A DNA stretch of 5,421 bases, taken from Thermaceae bacterium (lineage in GTDB: Bacteria > Deinococcota > Deinococci > Deinococcales > Marinithermaceae). The stretch lies in assembly GCA_027023115.1 (NCBI GenBank), contig JALVWZ010000001.1, forward strand, positions 1 to 5,421, in the 5' to 3' direction. The stretch's first letter is position 1. Every line of letters starts with the position of its first letter. Both the position numbers and the translations under genes were made by a program. This document shows, in pieces, positions 1 through 4,733 of this stretch. Below the pieces are notes generated by a model. The model had not been told where the DNA came from, made no database searches, and saw only the letters and a program-made list of their open reading frames with translations.

Positions 1-800
1 TTCTTCCCCACCCCGGCTTCGGCCATGACCTCGGCCACCTCGCTGCCCAGGCCGCCGACGGTGGTGTGATTTTCGAAGGTGATCGCTCCGTAGCGGGCGT
101 TCTCTATGGCCTCGAGCACCGCCGGATCGTCGAAGGGCTTGTGGGTGGTGACGTGCAGGTGGGTGATCGAGACGCCCTTCTTCTCCAGCACCTCGGTGGC
201 CCGCATTGCCTCTTCGGTGGTGATGCCGGCGGTGAAGAGGGCCAGGTCGGTTCCCTTCTTCAGGTGGCGGACCCGGCCGAGCTGCAGTGGTTCGGTGAAG
301 AGCCGGGGGATCTGGCCCCGCAGCATGCGGATGTAGACCGGGCCGTCCACCGCCTGGGCCACGTCGAGCACGGTTTCCACGTCGGTGGCGTCGCCGGTCT
401 CGAGCACGGTCATGTTGGGCACCGCCCGCATGATGGCCACGTCCTCGATGGCCTGGTGGGTGGCCCCGCCGGGGGTGGTGATCCCGGGCAAAAAGCCGAC
501 GATCCGCACCCGCAGGTTGGGGTAGGCGACCGACATCTGCACCTGGTCGAGGGCGCGGCGGTAGAGGAAGACCGCGAAGGTGTGCACCCAGGGGGTAAAG
601 CCCTCGCGGGCCATGCCCCCGGCGGCCGACATCATGTTCTGCTCGGTCATCCCGAACGAAAAAAAGCGCTCGGGGTAGGTCTCGGCGAAGAGGCGGACCT
701 CGGTGGAGCTGGTCAGGTCGGCGGAGAAGACCACCACCTCGGGTTTGTCCGCCGCCCACTTGACCAGGTTCTTTTGGTGGACCTGGGCTTCGAGCTTCAC
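1..800 (-). CDS. Divergent transketolase, C-terminal subunit (3' end cut by window edge)
   Basis: Partial gene: 266 codons are present, and about 50 C-terminal residues probably lie beyond base 1. It matches the pyrimidine-binding and C-terminal part of transketolase. Visible landmarks are SADLTSST (about 26-33), FGMTEQNM (49-56) with Glu53 in the place of the catalytic Glu that activates thiamine diphosphate, TFAVFLYRRALDQ (74-86), SVAYPNL (90-96) and GGATHQAIED (111-120) with the usual active-site His115. The GTG start at 800 overlaps the stop of the N-terminal subunit by 4 nt, with GGAGG at 811-807 giving a 6-nt spacing. This translational coupling fits two subunits of one cytoplasmic enzyme, which would transfer a two-carbon ketol unit between sugar phosphates. 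The partner gene and mtnK upstream suggest an unusual donor ketose, which is inference. DXS or a pyruvate dehydrogenase E1-beta is less likely because the transketolase-specific segments read through clearly. The family is secure; the substrate is not known. Confidence 0.92.
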   Translation of the reverse strand, partial: MKLEAQVHQKNLVKWAADKPEVVVFSADLTSSTEVRLFAETYPERFFSFGMTEQNMMSAAGGMAREGFTPWVHTFAVFLYRRALDQVQMSVAYPNLRVRIVGFLPGITTPGGATHQAIEDVAIMRAVPNMTVLETGDATDVETVLDVAQAVDGPVYIRMLRGQIPRLFTEPLQLGRVRHLKKGTDLALFTAGITTEEAMRATEVLEKKGVSITHLHVTTHKPFDDPAVLEAIENARYGAITFENHTTVGGLGSEVAEVMAEAGVGK

Positions 801-1717
801 TCCTTACCTCCCCACTTGCGCACGTAGAAACGCTCGAGCGCTTCCTTTTCTTCCGGCTTGGTAAAGCGAATGTAGTGGAACTTGGGCGCCCGCTCCGAAA
901 GCACCTCGACCCCGCAGTAGGGGTTGGTGCGGGCGATGACAAAGAGCGCCTTGCCCTCGTGAGGGGTGCGGGCGGCGGCCTCGAGCGCCTCCGCGTCGTG
1001 CCCGTCCACCTCCACCGCCACCGCCCCGAAGGCCTCGAGGCGTTCCTTGAGCGGCTCGATCCGCATCACCTCGTCGATGCGCCCGTCGGCCGACTGGCCG
1101 TTGGCGTCGATGTAGGCGATGACGCTGTCGAGCTTGTAAAACGCCAGGGTCTCGACCGCTTCCCAGGTCTGGCCGATCATGAACTCGCCGTCGGACATGA
1201 AGACGAAGTTCCGCCCGCTCTCGCCGCGTTCCCTTCTGGCCAGGGCGATCCCGATCACCTGGCTCAGCGCCTGCCCCAGCGAGCCGGCCATCAGCTCGTG
1301 ACCAGGGGAGTGCTCGGCGCCGATCATCTCCACCGTGCCGCCGTCTTGGTTGAACATCTCCAGGCCCTCCTCGGCCATCCGCCCGGTCTCGACCAGGGTG
1401 GCGTAGAGGACCAGGGCGTAGTGCACCGGGCTGATGAAGAAGCGGTCCAGTTCGGGGCGCTTGGGGCCGTTGTAACCAGCGCCGGTTGTGTATTCCTTAT
1501 TCCCCGCCCGGGGCACCCCCCGAAACGGCGGCGGCACCGGCGGGGCCACCGCGGGCCCCAGGTTCATCACCTTGGTGTAGAGGGTGGCCAAAATGTCGGC
1601 GCTGCTGCACGCCTGGCTCAGGTAGCCGCCGCCGTTTTTCAGGGTGAACTCGGTGACGCGGCGGCGAATGCCCTCGGCAACGCGCTTGGTTTCTGCTTGC
1701 CAGTCGTTGTCTGTCAT
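797..1717 (-). CDS. Divergent transketolase, N-terminal (TPP-binding) subunit
   Basis: A complete 306-residue protein, slightly longer than typical split transketolase N-subunits (about 270-285). Landmarks in order: GGGYLSQACSSADILATLY (29-47), where canonical enzymes have a GH-containing loop; a Pro-rich insert (about 54-69); FISPVHYALVLYATL (94-108), keeping the active-site His99; AEHSPGHE (134-141); GSLGQALS (145-152); and the thiamine diphosphate/Mg motif SDGEFMIGQTWEA (175-187) followed by YKLDS and DANGQSADG (204-212). In the last motif Ser replaces the first Gly of the usual GDG. Near the C-terminus FHY (about 282-284) replaces the usual WHG. The ATG start at 1717 has GGAGG about 5 nt upstream. 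The gene starts 10 nt after the mtnK stop and overlaps the C-subunit gene, so all three are likely one transcript. Family membership is clear. The altered motifs suggest a non-standard sugar phosphate substrate, but activity cannot be read from sequence. Confidence 0.93.
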   Translation of the reverse strand: MTDNDWQAETKRVAEGIRRRVTEFTLKNGGGYLSQACSSADILATLYTKVMNLGPAVAPPVPPPFRGVPRAGNKEYTTGAGYNGPKRPELDRFFISPVHYALVLYATLVETGRMAEEGLEMFNQDGGTVEMIGAEHSPGHELMAGSLGQALSQVIGIALARRERGESGRNFVFMSDGEFMIGQTWEAVETLAFYKLDSVIAYIDANGQSADGRIDEVMRIEPLKERLEAFGAVAVEVDGHDAEALEAAARTPHEGKALFVIARTNPYCGVEVLSERAPKFHYIRFTKPEEKEALERFYVRKWGGKE

Positions 1718-1727
1718 CTTTCCTCCT

Positions 1728-2945
1728 CTAATCGAGCAGCGGGCTTACCCGCGCCGCGGCCACCCGCTCGGTAAGGTCCTTCTCGCTGGAAAAGCCCTCG
1801 CGCTCCAGCAGCCAGCCGCGGGCGATCTCGAGGCCGATGCTCTCGGCCCGCGCCCGCTCAAGCTCGTCTTCGATGCTCCAGAAGTCCGAGACGTGGGCCA
1901 TACCGATCAGGCGGCGGTACATCTCGGCCGCGCCAAACCCGGCGGCGTCCCGCAAAAGCCGCTGCAGGTAGCGCTCGCGGTAGCGGTCCGAATACCACTC
2001 CTCACGCTGGACGTCTTGCTCCCAGGCTTCCTGGAACTCGCGCTCGAAGACGCGCCAGGTTTGGGCCATGCTCTCCAGCAGCCACCCCCGGAAGGCCCGT
2101 TTTTCCTCTTCGTTCGGGGCGTGGGCCTCGTAGGCGGCGTAGGCCAGCGCCAGGTTGCCCAGGTAGGTGCCCAGGTCGTGGCCCATGGGCCCGAAGAAGG
2201 CGAACTCGGGGTCCACCACCTTGGTCTCCTCCTCGTTCGCCAGGATGGAGCCGGTGTGCAGGTCGTTGTGAATCAGCGCCTGGGCCTGGGTCATGTAGCG
2301 TTCCTTGAGCTCGTGGACTTCGGCATGCAGCGCGTCGTCGGCGTATATCTCGCGCACCAGCGGCTCCAGCGGCGCCGAGTATTTGTTGTTGGGGTGTTCC
2401 TTGAAGGGCTGGGTAAAGACCAGGTCTTCCTGCACCTTGCGCAGCACCGGGTTTACCAGCTCCGCCGCCCAGCGCTTCTTCTCGCCCGAGGGCAGGTAGA
2501 GGTCGGAGGTGTAAAACAGCGTCCGCGCCATGTAGCGGCCCATGTGCCCGGCGGCCCGCGGAAAGCGCACCCCCTCGCGCAGGGCGGCGCGCATCTCGCG
2601 GTGGCGGTTCAGATCTTCCATTACCATCACCGCGTCGTCCGCGTCGAAGAAGTAGACCTCGGGCACCTGCTCGGGGGCGTGCTCGGCGGCGACCTCGAGC
2701 ACCGCGTGCTCCACCTTGAGCCGATCGGTCGGCATCTTGAAGTCGGGGTAGCGCCAGGCGTAGGGCAGAGCCTGCTTGACGATCAGCGACCGGCCGGTCT
2801 GCGGGCTTGTGACCCGAAACAGCAGGTTGACGTTGCCTTCGGTAATGGGCTGGACCTGCCAGCTCTCCGGATCGCCGCCCAGCCGCCCGGCCAAACCCTT
2901 TTGTTTCAGATATTCCTTTACTGCGCTCTCGTTGAGGGCGTCCAC
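1728..2945 (-). CDS. mtnK: S-methyl-5-thioribose kinase
   Basis: The protein has 405 residues, the usual MtnK length. The enzyme phosphorylates 5-methylthioribose with ATP to 5-methylthioribose-1-phosphate, a step in recycling the methylthioadenosine left by polyamine synthesis. It has the aminoglycoside-phosphotransferase-like kinase fold: a nucleotide loop around EGNVNLLFRV (36-45), ATP-binding Lys57 in IVKQ, hinge VMVMEDL (106-112), the catalytic HNDLHTGS (226-233) with Asp228, and the metal-binding DPEFAFFGPMGHDLG (245-259) with Asp245 and Glu247. The paired arginines Arg344-Arg345 before LIGMAHVSDF match the twin-Arg substrate contact of the family. The start is GTG at 2945, with AAAGGAGG just upstream. 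It is the first gene of an operon with the split transketolase. No mtnA or later methionine-salvage gene is in the window. A related kinase acting on 5-deoxyribose would look similar, so dual substrate use is possible. Confidence 0.93.
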   Translation of the reverse strand: MDALNESAVKEYLKQKGLAGRLGGDPESWQVQPITEGNVNLLFRVTSPQTGRSLIVKQALPYAWRYPDFKMPTDRLKVEHAVLEVAAEHAPEQVPEVYFFDADDAVMVMEDLNRHREMRAALREGVRFPRAAGHMGRYMARTLFYTSDLYLPSGEKKRWAAELVNPVLRKVQEDLVFTQPFKEHPNNKYSAPLEPLVREIYADDALHAEVHELKERYMTQAQALIHNDLHTGSILANEEETKVVDPEFAFFGPMGHDLGTYLGNLALAYAAYEAHAPNEEEKRAFRGWLLESMAQTWRVFEREFQEAWEQDVQREEWYSDRYRERYLQRLLRDAAGFGAAEMYRRLIGMAHVSDFWSIEDELERARAESIGLEIARGWLLEREGFSSEKDLTERVAAARVSPLLD

Positions 2946-2960
2946 GTTCCCCTCCTTTGC

Positions 2961-2977
2961 GCCGGACCTTGCCCGGC
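2961..2977 (-). other. Small GC hairpin in the mtnK leader
   Basis: On the mRNA strand GCCGG and CCGGC form a perfect 5-bp stem around a 7-nt loop (GCAAGGT), ending a few nucleotides before the AAAGGAGG ribosome site of mtnK. It could stabilise the 5' leader or affect ribosome access. No U-tract follows, so it is not a terminator. It is short enough to be incidental in GC-rich DNA. Confidence 0.35.
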
Positions 2978-2978
2978 C

Positions 2979-3000
2979 GTAGTGAACATATGTACACTAC
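2979..3000 (-). promoter_or_regulatory. Palindromic operator in front of mtnK
   Basis: A 22-bp inverted repeat: the outer arms GTAGTG and CACTAC are exact reverse complements, and the centre is the palindrome ACATATGT. Only one base pair (2985/2994) breaks the symmetry. It begins 2 nt downstream of a TATGTT -10-like hexamer on the minus strand, so it would cover the transcription start of the mtnK-transketolase operon, the classic place for a dimeric repressor. The regulator is not in the window and its family cannot be told from the site. A 12-bp part of the site recurs at 4346-4357. Confidence 0.65.
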
Positions 3001-3002
3001 TA

Positions 3003-3029
3003 AACATATTTTCGGCTTAGGATAACCAA
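3003..3029 (-). promoter_or_regulatory. Possible promoter of the mtnK-transketolase operon
   Basis: On the minus strand TTGGTT (3029-3024) is followed after 15 bp by TATGTT (3008-3003), a TANNNT-type -10 hexamer, and then by the palindrome at 2979-3000. The spacing is short of the ideal 17 bp. A rival pair uses TATCCT a little further upstream (about 3025-3020) as -10, with TTGCGC 18 bp before it. The A+T-rich patch directly before the first gene supports a promoter here, but the exact hexamers are uncertain. Confidence 0.4.
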
Positions 3030-3135
3030 CCGCCGCTCGGGTGCGCAAGGTCAGGTTTGTCTTTGGCACATAGCGACGAAGCGCGCGGAGCCCCGACCGT
3101 CGCCGCGTGGGCGCTTGGCCTGGTGGTGAAAATTC

Positions 3136-3272
3136 TCTGCAAGGCAGGGCGCTAGCTCCTAGAACCTCGCTGCCGCCGGCGCTGGCGTCCGCTTCTTTCC
3201 CAGGCCTCGAATACACCGGGGCCGGCCAAGCGGAGAAAACGCGAGCCGGTTGATGGATTATTGCCTTGCAGA
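3136..3272. repeat. 11-bp inverted repeat with 115-bp spacer
   Basis: TCTGCAAGGCA at 3136-3146 is the exact reverse complement of TGCCTTGCAGA at 3262-3272. The 115 bases between hold no recognisable gene. It could be the ends of a very small non-autonomous element remnant, two sites for one protein, or chance. I saw no clear flanking target-site duplication. Confidence 0.35.
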
Positions 3273-3302
3273 AGGGGTGTTCGGCCTGTTTTTCGGAACG
3301 TT

Positions 3303-3345
3303 GGCGGCGGCTGAGTCCGATTCGGCCAGGAAAGCAGCCAGCGCC
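3303..3345 (+). other. Possible stem-loop in noncoding DNA
   Basis: GGCG (3303-3306) can pair with CGCC (3342-3345), and GGCTG (3309-3313) with CAGCC (3335-3339), separated by a 2x2 internal loop. A small inner CCG/CGG stem (3317-3319, 3323-3325) is also possible. The AGCAGCC end resembles part of the signal recognition particle RNA, but the conserved SRP tetraloop is absent. Structure in GC-rich DNA is often accidental. Confidence 0.2.
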
Positions 3346-3440
3346 TTGGCCGCGAATGGCCGCTCGGGCCACAATTGACCGCTCGAGCAGGCTCTGCCCC
3401 AAGGTCGGCCATGGTCCGGGGCGGTTACGTGTGGTTGGCA

Positions 3441-3593
3441 TTACCATGCATACCAAAAATATTCTAATCTGCCTGTAAATGCGCGACCGGCGGGCCGAAA
3501 CGGCTTTATGCTATTGCGATGTATTAGCGATAAGGTTCCGCTTCAGTTTACGTGCGATGAGAAACGGGCTTTTCGGCCGTTGAAAATATGCAT
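3441..3593. other. A+T-rich stretch, candidate DNA-unwinding region
   Basis: From about 3441 to the DnaA boxes the composition changes sharply. A hand count of 3441-3480 gives about 70% A+T, and 3441-3669 overall about 55%, compared with GC-rich coding DNA on both sides. No gene is visible. Next to clustered DnaA boxes, such a stretch could serve as a duplex-unwinding element, although it could equally be ordinary intergenic DNA. Confidence 0.4.
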
Positions 3594-3678
3594 TTATCCA
3601 CACGTTGCATAATCGCGAAAAAGCCGATGGTCGCGGCATAAACTGAGTTTCCACATTTATATCCACAAGTTATCCACA
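3594..3678 (+). promoter_or_regulatory. Cluster of DnaA boxes (possible origin or DnaA-binding locus)
   Basis: All matches lie on the plus strand. TTATCCACA is perfect at 3594-3602 and 3670-3678, ATATCCACA at 3659-3667 has one mismatch, and GTTTCCACA at 3647-3655 has two. The last three are 12 and 11 bp apart, about one helical turn, so DnaA molecules could bind side by side. TTATCCACA is the standard bacterial DnaA box and is, as far as I recall, also the Thermus consensus. The cluster adjoins an A+T-rich noncoding stretch. The final box overlaps the stop codon of trpF. It could be oriC, a plasmid origin, or a DnaA-titrating or regulatory site. No dnaA, dnaN or rep gene is in the window to decide. 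Confidence 0.65.
3618..3639 (-). terminator. Possible weak intrinsic terminator after trpF
   Basis: On the minus strand, about 30 nt after the trpF stop, GCCG and CGGC can form a 4-bp stem around a 7-nt loop, directly followed by TTTTT. The stem is short, and an alternative CGCGA/TCGCG pairing overlaps it. The location and T-run suit a terminator, but the strength is doubtful. Confidence 0.35.
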
Positions 3679-4275
3679 GGAGCTCGCGGCGCGCAGGAAA
3701 GCGGCCATCAGCTCGGCGCTCTTGCGCCCGGGGGCCTCTTCGACACCGCTGGAAACGTCCACTGCGTAGGGGCAGCCGTAGGCGAACAACTCGGGCAAGC
3801 GCTCCGGCGTGAGGCCGCCGGCGACTATCAGACGCGGGTGCCGCCAGAGCGGCTCGAGCCAGGCGGGGTCGTAGGGTTTGCCGCTGCCGGGCACGGCCCC
3901 GTCTACCAGCAAGGCGCTGGCCGGATAGTCGAGCCAGGCCGGATCGGCCGGGCCGCTGAGGCGAACCGCCTTGATTACCGGCACCCGGGCGGCAACCTCT
4001 TCGGCCCACTCGGGCGGTTCCTCGCCGTGGAGTTGCACCGCTGAGAGGCGGGCGGTGCGCACCGTTTGCAAGACCTCCGCGGGAGGGGCGTTCACGAACA
4101 CGCCCACGCGGCTCACGAACGGCCCCAAAGCCCGGCCGAGGCGGGCGGCCTGCTCCGGGGTGACCTGTCTCTTGGAGGGCGCAAAGACGAAGCCAACCGC
4201 CCAGACCCCCAGCTCTTCGGCACGGCGCAGGTCCTCGGCGCGGGCCATGCCGCATATCTTTGTTCGCACCACCAT
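3670..4275 (-). CDS. trpF: Phosphoribosylanthranilate isomerase
   Basis: TrpF catalyses the Amadori rearrangement of N-(5'-phosphoribosyl)anthranilate to CdRP, the third step of tryptophan synthesis from chorismate, in the cytoplasm. The 201-residue (beta/alpha)8-barrel shows RTKICGMARAED (4-15) with catalytic base Cys8, GFVFAPSKR (28-36), VGVFVN (57-62), VQLHGEE (80-86), KAVRL (102-106), LLVDGAVPGSGKPYD (122-136) with general acid Asp125, a phosphate-binding AGGLTPE, and VDVSSGVEEAPGRKS near the end. Length is normal for the family. I chose the ATG at 4275 because AAGG lies 5 nt upstream and the family usually starts just before RTKICG. An in-frame ATG at 4299 would add eight residues (MLNEGKVD) and is the alternative. 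No other trp gene is nearby, so it stands alone here. Its stop codon lies inside a DnaA box. Confidence 0.95.
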   Translation of the reverse strand: MVVRTKICGMARAEDLRRAEELGVWAVGFVFAPSKRQVTPEQAARLGRALGPFVSRVGVFVNAPPAEVLQTVRTARLSAVQLHGEEPPEWAEEVAARVPVIKAVRLSGPADPAWLDYPASALLVDGAVPGSGKPYDPAWLEPLWRHPRLIVAGGLTPERLPELFAYGCPYAVDVSSGVEEAPGRKSAELMAAFLRAASSCG

Positions 4276-4280
4276 ATCCA

Positions 4281-4289
4281 CCTTCCCTT
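4281..4289 (-). promoter_or_regulatory. Ribosome binding site favouring the shorter trpF start
   Basis: On the minus strand AAGGGAAGG ends 5 nt before the ATG at 4275. The upstream ATG at 4299 has only an AAGG almost touching it and a GGAG about 12 nt away, both poorly spaced. This favours the 201-residue TrpF. Confidence 0.5.
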
Positions 4290-4340
4290 CATTAAGCATC
4301 CCTTAAGGAGCTCCACACTGCAAACCACCCCTCGAGGCGC

Positions 4341-4346
4341 TAGCAT
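4341..4346 (+). promoter_or_regulatory. Possible leaderless -10 element
   Basis: TAGCAT fits TANNNT and lies 6 nt before the ATG at 4353. A weak -35-like CTGCAA (4318-4323) sits exactly 17 bp upstream. No ribosome site precedes that ATG. In Deinococcota many genes are transcribed from such a -10 directly at the start codon without a leader, which would explain this layout. Confidence 0.4.
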
Positions 4347-4357
4347 GTACATATGTT
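4346..4357 (+). promoter_or_regulatory. Second copy of the mtnK operator core word
   Basis: TGTACATATGTT is identical to the mtnK-sense strand of the operator at 2985-2996, including its ACATATGT palindromic core, and has the same orientation relative to the gene downstream. The outer GTAGTG/CACTAC arms are missing. It overlaps the ATG of the exported-protein gene, so a bound protein could block transcription there. Chance identity cannot be ruled out. Confidence 0.35.
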
Positions 4358-4724
4358 AGGCCTCATTCTCAGCGCCCTGCTCGTTCTGGCCCCGTTGCCG
4401 GGCCTGCCGGCGCTGCCCGACGGCGCCGAGATTCGCATCGTCTCGGCGGGGTTGCGCACGGTCTACCTCTCCTGGCGGGTGGAGCACGGGGTGTTGCGGC
4501 TGCAGGCCAAGCCGCTGCCAATTCCGCAGGGGCGGCGGGTACGCCTGATAGTACGCGCCGGCCGGGCGCTGCACGCCTACCAGGGGCGCTACCTGGACGG
4601 CGACGTTTTCATAGACGTACCGGGTGGGTACATCAGCGTCAGGCAGGCGTTCGTCAAGATATACCACCTGCGCTGGCCGCGCGGGCGGCTGTTCGACGGC
4701 GCTCCGGCGCCGGCCGGGCGTTAG
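4353..4724 (+). CDS. Small exported protein of unknown function
   Basis: A 123-residue protein that I do not recognise. The first 20 residues are hydrophobic (MLGLILSALLVLAPLPGLPA) and look like a Sec signal peptide with cleavage possible after Ala20, although no Lys or Arg precedes the hydrophobic core. The remaining roughly 100 residues are basic, with alternating hydrophobic stretches that suggest beta-strands (for example EIRIVSAG, VRLIVRAG, VFIDVPGGY), and a Pro/Ala/Arg-rich tail. No cysteine, lipobox, second membrane segment or catalytic motif is seen. The ATG start is supported by the signal peptide, although no ribosome site precedes it; leaderless translation is possible. The response regulator gene starts 9 nt after its stop, so the two are probably co-transcribed. 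The protein may be an envelope component linked to that signalling system, which is inference. Confidence 0.75.
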   Translation: MLGLILSALLVLAPLPGLPALPDGAEIRIVSAGLRTVYLSWRVEHGVLRLQAKPLPIPQGRRVRLIVRAGRALHAYQGRYLDGDVFIDVPGGYISVRQAFVKIYHLRWPRGRLFDGAPAPAGR

Positions 4725-4728
4725 GGGG
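4723..4728 (+). promoter_or_regulatory. Ribosome binding site deciding the response regulator start
   Basis: AGGGGG overlaps the stop of the upstream gene and ends 5 nt before the GTG at 4734. The in-frame GTG at 4728 would overlap this site itself, so 4734 is the better start. Confidence 0.5.
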
Positions 4729-4733
4729 TGTTC

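Larger units (their letters stand above)
3030..3440. other. GC-rich stretch with no recognised gene
   Basis: About 410 bases between the mtnK promoter and the A+T-rich DnaA-box region. Open frames here give Arg/Pro/Ser-rich translations without recognisable motifs, and some run into mtnK out of frame, so I do not call a protein. The stretch holds an 11-bp inverted repeat (3136-3146 and 3262-3272) and a possible hairpin at 3303-3345. No tRNA, SAM riboswitch or CRISPR unit was seen. It may be long upstream regulatory sequence, an unrecognised RNA gene or a decayed gene. Confidence 0.5.

Noticed and set aside
1644..3020. Plus-strand open frame of 458 codons opposite mtnK
   Set aside because: Antisense shadow of mtnK, rich in Leu/Val/Gly/His without any motif.
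2946..3150. SAM or other riboswitch before mtnK
   Set aside because: A SAM-riboswitch box would be expected in some methionine-salvage operons, but no conserved core or terminator/anti-terminator pair is visible.
3303..3351. Signal recognition particle RNA
   Set aside because: AGCAGCC resembles the SRP S-domain, but the GGAA-type tetraloop and the matching 5' side are missing.
2002..3456. Long minus-strand open frame of 484 codons
   Set aside because: It runs out of frame through mtnK, whose motifs are unmistakable. Its translation is Arg/Gly/Ala-rich low-complexity sequence typical of a GC-rich shadow.
3152..3478. Two short open frames in the gap (minus 3412-3152 and plus 3266-3478)
   Set aside because: Arg/Ser/Pro-rich translations without motifs and with no good ribosome site; not supported as genes.
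3490..3585. Imperfect inverted GGCCGAAA / TTTCGGCC copies
   Set aside because: Only 8 bp match over about 75 bp, and TTCGGCC is a frequent word in this region, so chance is likely.
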